Shown: piece by piece, positions 1 through 6,005 of the stretch
How positions within the stretch are numbered: position 1 is the first letter of the stretch
How the letters are laid out: each line of letters opens with the position of its first letter
Assembly: GCA_047632015.1 (NCBI GenBank)
Contig: JBLIBC010000166.1
Span: 1-6,005, forward strand
DNA: 6,005 bases
Source of the DNA: JBLIAZ01 sp047632015
GTDB lineage: Bacteria > Bacteroidota > Bacteroidia > Flavobacteriales_C > GCA-002722245
Direction: 5' to 3'
The notes under the pieces: generated by a model
Databases searched by the model: none
Seen by the model: the letters and a program-made list of their open reading frames with translations, nothing else
Told to the model about the DNA's origin: nothing
Made by a program: the position numbers and the translations under genes

Positions 1-23
1 TTTTAGATTGATAGTACTTAATC

Positions 24-65
24 TTCAGTTTTTTCTCCTTGAAAAGGTGATGGAGTTAGGTCAAA
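24..65. repeat. Possible degenerate intergenic dyad repeat
   Basis: This non-coding stretch after the TonB-like gene carries CTCCTTGAAAAGG followed by GGAGTTAGGTCAAA on the plus strand. It contains small dyads (CCTT/AAGG and TTTTC/GAAAA). From memory, the layout resembles the CTCCTT-AAGGAG...GGTTAGG-type repeats scattered between genes in many Bacteroidota genomes, but this copy would be eroded. It is not followed by a T-run on the minus strand, so it is a poor candidate for a rho-independent terminator of the gene above it. Only one copy is in the window, so repetition is an inference. Confidence 0.25.
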
Positions 66-941
66 CTACTCGCTTCCAATTCGAATGGGAATAGTGTACG
101 CTACAGACTTAAGGATACCCATAGTTGAACCTGGGTTAAATTTTGGTAAAGCGTTAATTACTCGTATAGCTTCTTTGTCTAACTCGTCGCTAATACTTTT
201 TAGAATTTTGATATTAATTACCTCTCCTTTTTTGTCCACTACGAAGTTGACATACATTACTCCTTTAGATCCTTTTTTTCTAGCAAGCTTTGGCATATCG
301 AAATTACTCATAATATACTCTTGAATTTTTTGTCCAGTGCAAGTGTGTCGCTTTTCAAAAAGCACAGTGTCACAACCAGGAAGGGTTGGCATTTTTCCAA
401 CAAACTCATTAGGGCTTGATCCTGCATATTCCTGTCGGCAAGAATCAGGTTGTAATACACATTTTTTCGATGCTCTTATCGAATTGAATTTTTTTGAATT
501 CAAATTGACATTCCATTTAGATGCAGTATTGAGACCGTCATTGTTTTTGGCCGGATAAAAAACAACGCTTTTTAGGGCACTTTTTATAGCAGTCAAGACA
601 GTGTCATTTAACACGTTCTGTATTGATATGTCTTTTATTGATCCGTCCCTATCAACAGTAAAACTTACAGGGTACTGGCTAGAGTCGTTATCGGAATAAT
701 CACCTAGTACTAATGGAATAACATATTGTTTTTTTATTGTGTTTTCCAAACCATTTCTTGTGCACCAAAGCTTAGAATCGTTGTCCACTGTTAAGGAGCA
801 TTCTTCTAAATACGCAACAGAATATATGCTGTCCACACCATTTGTTGGAACTTGGCTTTGAGTAGTTTTCAGGATTATAAAACAAAAAAGGAGAATGGAT
901 GTTATCTTCTTTGAGGATGAAATAGTCATAATTAGTGCCAT
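66..941 (-). CDS. Exported TonB C-terminal domain protein with a second, degenerate TonB-C-like domain
   Basis: The 291-residue product starts with a basic, then hydrophobic segment (about residues 11-25). This is a signal peptide with possible cleavage after TQS (residue 29), or a membrane anchor. Residues 185-289 form a canonical TonB C-terminal domain: PGC (C190), CT (C201), KIQEYI, VNFVVDKKGEV, LDKEAIRVI, LPKFNPG and a closing YTIPI strand. Residues 44-148 repeat the layout in weaker form: C48, CT at 60-61, SFTVDRDGSI, TAIKSAL, FYPA. A linker carries C161 and C168, giving six cysteines outside the hydrophobic segment. The proline-rich, periplasm-spanning linker of classical TonB is missing, so an energy-transducing role with ExbB/ExbD is doubtful; a periplasmic partner-binding role is an inference. 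Two ATGs compete, at 941 and at 929. The first abuts the ilvD terminator and has no room for a leader, so 929 (protein starting MTISSSKK) is at least as likely. The stop is TAG. Confidence 0.85.
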   Translation of the reverse strand: MALIMTISSSKKITSILLFCFIILKTTQSQVPTNGVDSIYSVAYLEECSLTVDNDSKLWCTRNGLENTIKKQYVIPLVLGDYSDNDSSQYPVSFTVDRDGSIKDISIQNVLNDTVLTAIKSALKSVVFYPAKNNDGLNTASKWNVNLNSKKFNSIRASKKCVLQPDSCRQEYAGSSPNEFVGKMPTLPGCDTVLFEKRHTCTGQKIQEYIMSNFDMPKLARKKGSKGVMYVNFVVDKKGEVINIKILKSISDELDKEAIRVINALPKFNPGSTMGILKSVAYTIPIRIGSE

Positions 942-942
942 T

Positions 943-974
943 AAAAAAGCACCAAAGTTACCCTTGGTGCTTTT
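943..974 (-). terminator. Rho-independent terminator of ilvD
   Basis: Read on the minus strand, AAAAGCACCAA (974-964) pairs perfectly with TTGGTGCTTTT (955-945) around an 8-base loop. The core 8-bp stem AGCACCAA/TTGGTGCT is followed by six T residues (948-943). The hairpin starts 20 bp after the ilvD stop codon and is correctly placed and oriented to end the ilvD transcript. The T-run finishes one base short of the first possible ATG of the following TonB-like gene. Confidence 0.85.
953..960 (-). promoter_or_regulatory. Possible -7 promoter element for the TonB-like gene
   Basis: The minus strand reads TAACTTTG here, a match to the Bacteroidota -7 consensus TAnnTTTG. It lies in the loop and descending stem of the ilvD terminator. 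A start roughly 5-7 bases downstream would fall near 946-948, leaving about 5-7 bases of leader for the ATG at 941 or 17-19 for the ATG at 929. No TTTG-like -33 element is visible at the usual distance upstream, so this may be coincidence. It is listed because the gene needs its own promoter if the terminator is efficient. Confidence 0.3.
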
Positions 975-993
975 GGTTACTTTTTAAATTTTA

Positions 994-2670
994 TTAAAAG
1001 TCATCCGTAACACATCCAGTGCTGGCATTACTCACGTGGTTAGCGTATTTAGCTAGCACACCTCTTTTTGGTAACACTTTTGGTTCCCATTTCAATTTTC
1101 GTTGAGCTAACTCATCTTCTGAAACTGCTACGTTAATCGTGTTACTAACTGCATCGATTGTGATGATGTCTCCATTTTTTACTAATGCAATTGTACCTCC
1201 TTCTTGAGCTTCTGGACAAACATGGCCAACCACAAATCCGTGAGATCCTCCAGAGAATCTACCATCAGTAATCATCGCAACGTCATTTCCAAGTCCTGCT
1301 CCCATTACTGCTGAGGTAGGCTTTAACATTTCTGGCATTCCAGGACCTCCTTTTGGGCCTTCGTATCTGATCACAATTACATTTCCTTTTACTACCTCAC
1401 CATTTAATATTCCGTCAATAGCATCAAATTCATCATCAAAAACAATGGCTGGTCCTTCAAACAGTTCACCTTCTTTTCCTGTAATTTTTGCTACGGCCCC
1501 TTCTTCAGCAAGGTTTCCGTAAAGAATTCGGATGTGTCCCGTCTTTTTGATTGGTTTATCGATGTCCATGATGATGTCTTGTCCTTCTTTTAATCTTGGA
1601 ACGTCAGCAAGGTTTTCAGCGACTGTTTTACCTGTCACAGTCATGCAGTCTCCATGTAGCAAACCTCTTTCTAGCAAATATTTCATTACAGCTGGAACTC
1701 CACCAACTGCATGTAAATCCTCCATCAAGTATTTACCACTTGGTTTTAAATCTGCAAGAAATGGAGTTTCGTCACTCATTCTTTGAAAATCATCAATGTC
1801 TATATCAACATCAATAGAATGAGCCATTGCAATTAAGTGCATCACTGCATTAGTTGATCCACCAAGAATAATAATTAACCTTAACGCGTTTTCAAATGAC
1901 TTTTTTGTCATGATGTCACGAGGTTTCAAATCAATTTCCAATAAGTGCCTCATTGCAGCACCAACTCTTGAAAGTTCTTCTTCTTTTTCTTTTGTTTTCG
2001 CTGGGTTGGATGAACTAAATGGCAAACTCATACCTAAAGCTTCAATAGCTGAAGACATTGTGTTTGCTGTATACATTCCGCCGCAAGCACCTGCTCCTGG
2101 ACAAGATTTTTTAATAATTTCTTTGTACTCTTTATCGTCTATATCACCTTTTGTTTTCGATCCCAAAGCTTCAAAAGCAGAAATAATATCTAATTTTCTT
2201 CCACAATGATCACCTCCAGCGATGGTTCCACCATATACTAAAATTGAAGGTCTGTTTAACCTGCCCAATGCAATCATTGCTCCTGGCATGTTTTTATCAC
2301 AACCTACAACAGGAATAATCGCATCGTAATAATGGGCATTAGCTACTGTTTCAATAGAATCTGAGATTATGTCACGAGAAACCAAAGAATATTTCATTCC
2401 CTTTGTTCCATTACTAATACCATCACTTACTCCTATGGTATGAAAAATTAATCCAACTAAATCACTTTTAATTACACTTTGTTTTATGTCTTTTGCAAAG
2501 CCATTTAAGTGCATGTTACACGTGTTACCTTCGTAACCAGTACTCACAATTCCAACTTGAGCTTTGCTCATGTCTTCTTCGGTTAATCCAATTCCATAAA
2601 GCATAGCTTGTGATGCTGGTTGAGTTGGGTCTTGAGTAAGTGTTTTACTGTATTTGTTTAATTCAGCCAT
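994..2670 (-). CDS. ilvD: Dihydroxy-acid dehydratase (IlvD)
   Basis: This cytosolic Fe-S enzyme dehydrates 2,3-dihydroxy-isovalerate and 2,3-dihydroxy-3-methylvalerate to the 2-keto acids that precede valine, leucine, isoleucine and pantothenate (EC 4.2.1.9). The 558-residue length is normal for IlvD. The signatures are intact: GCDKNMPG at 123-130, CPGAGACGGMYTANTM at 190-205, GGSTNAVMHL at 270-279 and TDGRFSGGS at 468-476. C51, C124 and C196 are the expected cluster ligands. By family knowledge K126 is the carbamylated lysine, D83, D125 and E447 are likely metal-site residues, and S473 is the proposed catalytic base. Three spaced cysteines fit the IlvD branch of the IlvD/Edd family; Edd and sugar-acid dehydratases are less likely because the whole sequence reads as IlvD. 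The start is the only ATG in a clear context, with an AT-rich leader and no Shine-Dalgarno, as usual in Bacteroidota. It has its own promoter-like element upstream and a terminator downstream, so it looks monocistronic; no other ilv gene is in the window. Confidence 0.97.
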   Translation of the reverse strand: MAELNKYSKTLTQDPTQPASQAMLYGIGLTEEDMSKAQVGIVSTGYEGNTCNMHLNGFAKDIKQSVIKSDLVGLIFHTIGVSDGISNGTKGMKYSLVSRDIISDSIETVANAHYYDAIIPVVGCDKNMPGAMIALGRLNRPSILVYGGTIAGGDHCGRKLDIISAFEALGSKTKGDIDDKEYKEIIKKSCPGAGACGGMYTANTMSSAIEALGMSLPFSSSNPAKTKEKEEELSRVGAAMRHLLEIDLKPRDIMTKKSFENALRLIIILGGSTNAVMHLIAMAHSIDVDIDIDDFQRMSDETPFLADLKPSGKYLMEDLHAVGGVPAVMKYLLERGLLHGDCMTVTGKTVAENLADVPRLKEGQDIIMDIDKPIKKTGHIRILYGNLAEEGAVAKITGKEGELFEGPAIVFDDEFDAIDGILNGEVVKGNVIVIRYEGPKGGPGMPEMLKPTSAVMGAGLGNDVAMITDGRFSGGSHGFVVGHVCPEAQEGGTIALVKNGDIITIDAVSNTINVAVSEDELAQRKLKWEPKVLPKRGVLAKYANHVSNASTGCVTDDF

Positions 2671-2702
2671 AATATTTTAATTGAATGTCGGATTTAGGGT
2701 CG

Positions 2703-2710
2703 CAAAGGTA
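2703..2710 (-). promoter_or_regulatory. Bacteroidota -7 promoter element upstream of ilvD
   Basis: The minus strand reads TACCTTTG, an exact fit to TAnnTTTG, in the 88-bp gap between the lactonase stop and the ilvD start. Its 3' end is 32 bases upstream of the ilvD ATG, predicting a short leader of about 25-30 bases, too short for a leader-peptide attenuator or a riboswitch. A -33 TTTG element is not evident at the usual distance; the nearest TTG (2748-2746) is too far upstream. Confidence 0.5.
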
Positions 2711-2758
2711 AAAAATAGTTGTTAGTTAGGTATTGAATAGAAAAACAATTTGTTGATG

Positions 2759-3871
2759 TTAAAACAAAATACAAACAGGAGTCGGAGCTTTTACTTCCAT
2801 CACGTAGGTTAACAATCCTGTTTTAGCATTCCTTTTAAAGGATACTATGTTTTCAGTAAGTTGATTAGCTACTAATATAAATTTGTTGTCGGGAGAAAGT
2901 GAAAAATTACGTGGAGCATTTCCTTTTGTAGACTGCAGTCCTAACTGCGTCAGCGCACCATTAGTATTAATCGAAAAAATCACAATGCTGTTGTGTCCAC
3001 GGTTGGAAGCGTAAAGAAACTTCCCATCATCGGAAACATGTATGTCCGCACAATTGTTTTCACCTTCAAAGTTTTCGGGTAAAGTAGAATAAGATGATTT
3101 TACAACATAATTTTCTTCCTCTTTAATAAGTAAACTTACTGTGGAGTTAATTTCATTTACCACATAAATCCAATTTTTTTTTGGGTGAAAAGTCAAGTGT
3201 CTTGGGCCAGCTCCATGAGCCATTTTTATTTTGTATTGAGACGAGTCTATGAAACGATTCTCATTGTAATCTATCGACGACATGATTAATTCGTTTGTTC
3301 CTAAATCAACAGATATTATTTTATTGTCAGCTTCATTAAACCAAACACTATGAGCATGCGGTGATTTTTGATTGTCCAAGCTACTGCCGTTACCATAATG
3401 TTGTTGAACATCTAACAAATGTGATATTTTGCCATCTCCAGCCAGTTGAAGCAATCCGACATTTCCGCCAGTGTAATTGGCCACTAGCACATTACCTTTA
3501 TTGTTTATCGTGATAAAGCAAGGGTGAGCCCCACCTGTTGAACTGCGATTAATAAATTTTAAACTATCATTTTCTATTTCAAAAGATTCAACAGTCCCTT
3601 CTTCATTTTCGTTAACAGACAGCAAGTATTTTTTATCAATGCTTTTCACTAAAAACGACGGGTTTTCAGTTTTGGCAACCAATCCCAAAGAATCAATTGT
3701 GCCGTCAGTTCTCAATGAATATTTATAAATACCCTCGCTGCTGTTTTTCGTATAGGTTCCTACGTAAAATTCAGTTCCTATTTCAATATTCTTTTGTTGA
3801 CTTTCCTCTTTAATAAACACATAAACGATGAGCAGCAATGCTGATATAATTACTAAACTTCCTTTTTTCAT
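2759..3871 (-). CDS. Lactonase family protein (YbhE/6-phosphogluconolactonase-like beta-propeller), membrane-anchored or exported
   Basis: The 370-residue protein matches the seven-bladed beta-propeller lactonase family (PF10282; prototype YbhE/Pgl, which hydrolyses 6-phosphogluconolactone). Family motifs appear in order: YVGTYT at 36-41, AHPC at 115-118, ANYTGGNV at 131-138, SPHAHS at 170-175, GAGPRHLTFHP at 220-230, DIHVS and YASNRGHNS at 276-295, APRNFSLSPD at 319-328, VANQ at 334-337 and a PVC ending at 365-367. H173, R224, H225, D276, H278 and R291 are in the conserved motifs likely to line the substrate pocket. Residues 2-20 are a lysine-led hydrophobic helix with no lipobox cysteine and no good cleavage site, so a signal anchor or signal peptide placing the propeller in the periplasm is inferred. 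That location argues against a housekeeping pentose-phosphate role; the substrate is unknown. The start has an A8 leader rather than a Shine-Dalgarno. It lies 39 bp after the M16 peptidase gene, probably in the same transcript, and no terminator follows it. Confidence 0.9.
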   Translation of the reverse strand: MKKGSLVIISALLLIVYVFIKEESQQKNIEIGTEFYVGTYTKNSSEGIYKYSLRTDGTIDSLGLVAKTENPSFLVKSIDKKYLLSVNENEEGTVESFEIENDSLKFINRSSTGGAHPCFITINNKGNVLVANYTGGNVGLLQLAGDGKISHLLDVQQHYGNGSSLDNQKSPHAHSVWFNEADNKIISVDLGTNELIMSSIDYNENRFIDSSQYKIKMAHGAGPRHLTFHPKKNWIYVVNEINSTVSLLIKEEENYVVKSSYSTLPENFEGENNCADIHVSDDGKFLYASNRGHNSIVIFSINTNGALTQLGLQSTKGNAPRNFSLSPDNKFILVANQLTENIVSFKRNAKTGLLTYVMEVKAPTPVCILF

Positions 3872-3896
3872 GCTGTTTTTTTTAGTTTGGACAGGG

Positions 3897-3915
3897 GACT
3901 AGTCACTAAGTTAGT
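3897..3915. repeat. Pair of short palindromes between the peptidase and lactonase genes
   Basis: Two adjoining perfect dyads lie here: GACTAGTC (3897-3904) and ACTAAGTTAGT (3905-3915, centred on G3910). The second overlaps the TAA stop codon of the M16 peptidase gene. Neither leaves room for an RNA loop, so they are not a terminator. They could form a protein-binding site, or be chance in an AT-rich gap. Confidence 0.25.
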
Positions 3916-6005
3916 AAGGAAATATTTCTCCGAGTTTTATTTGATTAACCACTCCAAACTTTGACAATACCTTTAAGTCAATTTTGTTAGCATCACCTAA
4001 AACGGCAATTCTAAACTTCTTGCCCTTGATGTTTTTATTAAAGAATGTTTCGACATCTTGGAAAGACAAACCCTTGATGCTGTCATAAGTATCTTTACGC
4101 TTGTCGTAGTCGTAACCCATTTTCTTATCCGTTCGATATGCTCCAAGCATACCATGTTCTGCTATTCTGTTGCTAGCGTATTTTTGCATAATAGCTTCCT
4201 TAGCTTGATTAAACTTCAAGGAATCGTAAGGTAGTTTTTCTAATATGTTAAGCATAGCGGTAATAGCCTCCTCGTATTTGTCAGCTTGCGTCCCTATGTA
4301 TGCAAGGGTGTAATGAGGATCTTCCTTCTTTTTAGTTTTTGTGTAGCCTGCATAAACTGAATACGCCAGGGCTTGTTTTTCCCTGATTTCTTGAAATACA
4401 ATGGACGACATACCACCACCAAAATATTCATTAAACAATGTCAATACTGGCAACTGTTCCTTGCTGAACTGAAGTCCCTTGTGCATCATTAAAATTTCAG
4501 CTTGTTGCATTTCAAAGTCCAGAAAGTATATTTCATTTTCGTCTTTGGTGTTTAGCCTCGCAAAGGTGTTTAACTCAAACTTTTCATTTTGACCAGATCC
4601 AATTATTGGAATAGCAGCACTTACTTTGAATTCTGGTAACGGACCATAATAATACACTTCGTTTACATTGTTTAATGCTGTGTAATACGTGGTTAAAAGT
4701 TCGCTGTTAAAAATTTTATTCACTGCATCATTGCTAAGTGATTTCATGTAGGGTGAATTTTCGCCATAAACCAAATAGTTTTTAAGTCCTGTCCACAAAA
4801 TGTGACGTTTGTTTGTTAAACTATTTTCCCTTAGCTGACTAGATTTTGCTTTTAACGACTGGAGTTGCATGCTGTCCGGAACTATAGAGAAAAGTCTTTT
4901 TTGCATTAAATTGATTCCTGCGTTCATGTTCGAAGCCAAGCCACTCAGCGAGATAACACTTTCCTCTTCACCCACCCCTATGTTAAAATCAATTCCTAGT
5001 TTATACCATTGTTCATTCAACTCAGCCAATGATAAATTGGTGCTCCCACATAAATCCACATAGTTAATAGCCATCGATAATTGAGGGTTGTGATTGCTCC
5101 CAATAGGAATCACGAAACTTAAACTAAACAAGCTGTCTTGTTCGTTTTTTTGATAAAATAAGTTTCTAGATGAATCCAATTTTGTCATGCTTATTTCCTC
5201 CAAGTATTTTACAAATACAGGCTTAATTTCTTTTGGTGTCGGCCGGTTTGAGAATTCAAGTAAAAATTCTGATCGATTATCTGCTGGTACATCAATAGGA
5301 GTAATTTCAGGCTTTTGGACTTGCAAATTATTGGTGCTGTCGGATTGATGTCTGAATACTGTCACGTAGTTGTTTTTGTAATGCTTGTTTACAAAAGCTA
5401 CAATTTCCTCTTTTGTAATTTTACTTAAGCGCTCAAAATGTTTAGACTGCACTTCCCAAGGAATGTTTTTTCCAAAAGCATCACTCATGGATGACACTCT
5501 GTGTTTGTTGCTTCTCGCACTGTTGGTTTCGCTTTTTTTCAAGTCGTTTACAACTGCCTCTATCATCCACTCATTAAATTCTCCCTTTTTTAATAGGTCA
5601 AGTTGACTAAATATTAAAGCTTTAAGGTCCTCCAAGCTTTGTCCTTTGTTCGGAGTTCCTCCCATGACATGAGTTGAATAATCCTTTAATACATATGGGT
5701 ATGAAAAAGCATTCACTGCTTTTTGAGCTTGGTTTATGTTGATGTCAAATAAACCTGCTGTTCTGTTATTCAAAAGCATGTCTACCATTTCAATCATGTA
5801 GCTTTCTTGTGTTCCTGCTCCTGAAAAACGGTACCCTATCATTAATTGCTCAGCTTCCTTACTTGTCATGTGCTTAACTTGCACTTTGTCAAAGTAATGG
5901 TTGTTGTCAAATAAATAAGGTGGAATCTCTTTGGATTTAAACTCACCAAAATGACTTTTAATCATTGCCACAGCACTGTCTGGATTTACATCACCAGCTA
6001 AAAAT
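3911..6005 (-). CDS. M16 family metallopeptidase (insulinase/pitrilysin-like), 5'-truncated by the window edge
   Basis: The frame is open to the right edge. An apparent GTG start at 5971 is internal, because the 11 codons above it (FLAGDVNPDSA) are the typical end of an M16 first domain. Counting from the codon at 6004-6002, 697 residues are visible. They comprise the tail of domain 1 (to about 25), domain 2 (about 35-225, with YRFSGAGT at 58-65), a linker, domain 3 (about 265-460) and domain 4 (about 475-690). Domain 4 has FGGGMSS..FQEIREKQALAYSVY at 528-551; R541 and Y548 are the family's conserved substrate-binding Arg/Tyr pair, seven residues apart. Domain 3 is the inactive-type repeat: no HxxEH is present where it would fall, near residues 312-318. 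The catalytic HxxEH should be in domain 1, outside the window, along with roughly 200-270 N-terminal residues including any signal peptide. This is a Zn-dependent oligopeptidase, probably in the envelope by analogy with Bacteroidota homologues. The natural partner inferred from spacing is the downstream lactonase gene. Confidence 0.93.
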   Translation of the reverse strand, partial: FLAGDVNPDSAVAMIKSHFGEFKSKEIPPYLFDNNHYFDKVQVKHMTSKEAEQLMIGYRFSGAGTQESYMIEMVDMLLNNRTAGLFDININQAQKAVNAFSYPYVLKDYSTHVMGGTPNKGQSLEDLKALIFSQLDLLKKGEFNEWMIEAVVNDLKKSETNSARSNKHRVSSMSDAFGKNIPWEVQSKHFERLSKITKEEIVAFVNKHYKNNYVTVFRHQSDSTNNLQVQKPEITPIDVPADNRSEFLLEFSNRPTPKEIKPVFVKYLEEISMTKLDSSRNLFYQKNEQDSLFSLSFVIPIGSNHNPQLSMAINYVDLCGSTNLSLAELNEQWYKLGIDFNIGVGEEESVISLSGLASNMNAGINLMQKRLFSIVPDSMQLQSLKAKSSQLRENSLTNKRHILWTGLKNYLVYGENSPYMKSLSNDAVNKIFNSELLTTYYTALNNVNEVYYYGPLPEFKVSAAIPIIGSGQNEKFELNTFARLNTKDENEIYFLDFEMQQAEILMMHKGLQFSKEQLPVLTLFNEYFGGGMSSIVFQEIREKQALAYSVYAGYTKTKKKEDPHYTLAYIGTQADKYEEAITAMLNILEKLPYDSLKFNQAKEAIMQKYASNRIAEHGMLGAYRTDKKMGYDYDKRKDTYDSIKGLSFQDVETFFNKNIKGKKFRIAVLGDANKIDLKVLSKFGVVNQIKLGEIFPY

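Noticed and set aside
26..40. AAGGAG on the minus strand (40-35) six bases before a CTG codon whose frame is open to the left edge, suggesting a next gene start.
   Set aside because: CTG starts are very rare, Bacteroidota seldom rely on Shine-Dalgarno sequences, and only nine codons are visible. The purine run is better explained by the repeat-like sequence.
2..91. Plus-strand frame open from the left edge to a TAG inside the TonB-like gene.
   Set aside because: It is only about 29 codons, overlaps the well-supported minus-strand gene, and its product resembles nothing I recognise.
85..558. Two plus-strand open frames antisense to the TonB-like gene.
   Set aside because: They are low-complexity, lack family features, and are fully inside a convincing minus-strand gene.
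882..941. Lipoprotein signal (LLFC) in the TonB-like protein.
   Set aside because: Phenylalanine precedes the cysteine, which does not fit the lipobox, and the hydrophobic stretch continues past the cysteine.
1910..2209. Longest plus-strand open frame (99 codons), antisense to ilvD.
   Set aside because: It is the shadow of a highly conserved ilvD coding frame, with no family-like features of its own and no visible start signals.
2671..2758. Terminator for the lactonase gene or a riboswitch/attenuator for ilvD in the 88-bp gap.
   Set aside because: No GC-containing stem with a T-run is present. The repeated TAGTT motif (2716-2728) is a direct repeat, not a hairpin. The predicted leader is too short for an attenuator.
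3911..5971. GTG at 5971 as the true start of the peptidase gene.
   Set aside because: The frame continues upstream to the window edge and the added residues (LAGDVNP) are a recognised end-of-domain M16 motif.
1..6005. A novel defence, mobile or secretion system.
   Set aside because: All four genes belong to recognised families in an ordinary arrangement. No transposase, integrase, nuclease, toxin-antitoxin pair, array or unexplained gene is visible.

Overview
The window comes from an AT-rich bacterial genome, very probably a member of the Bacteroidota and most likely close to Flavobacteriia. Three things point there. The proteins match Bacteroidota types: a TonB-C protein with the 'PGC...CT..KI' signature, a secreted YbhE-like lactonase, and a fused two-unit M16 peptidase. 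Start codons lack Shine-Dalgarno sequences and follow A/T-rich leaders. A TAnnTTTG-type -7 promoter element lies upstream of ilvD. No species can be named from the sequence alone.

All four genes lie on the minus strand, so transcription runs from high to low coordinates. First is the 3' part of a large M16 (insulinase/pitrilysin-type) metallopeptidase gene, cut by the right edge of the window. A 39-bp gap leads to a membrane-anchored or exported lactonase-family beta-propeller protein, probably in the same transcript. An 88-bp gap holds a promoter-like element for ilvD (dihydroxy-acid dehydratase, branched-chain amino acid and pantothenate synthesis). A strong rho-independent terminator follows ilvD and ends directly at the start of the last gene. 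That gene encodes an exported protein with a canonical C-terminal TonB domain and a diverged second copy of the same fold before it. The leftmost 65 bp are non-coding and contain what looks like a worn copy of a Bacteroidota intergenic repeat.

The genes do not form one pathway. The peptidase and the lactonase may be co-expressed envelope proteins. ilvD appears to be a stand-alone transcription unit, with no other ilv or leu genes in view. The TonB-like protein is probably periplasmic or membrane-tethered. I see no mobile element, CRISPR array, RNA gene or phage gene, and no convincing new multi-gene system. The most interesting items are the internal domain duplication in the TonB-like protein and the overlap of the ilvD terminator with the start region, and possibly the promoter, of the next gene.
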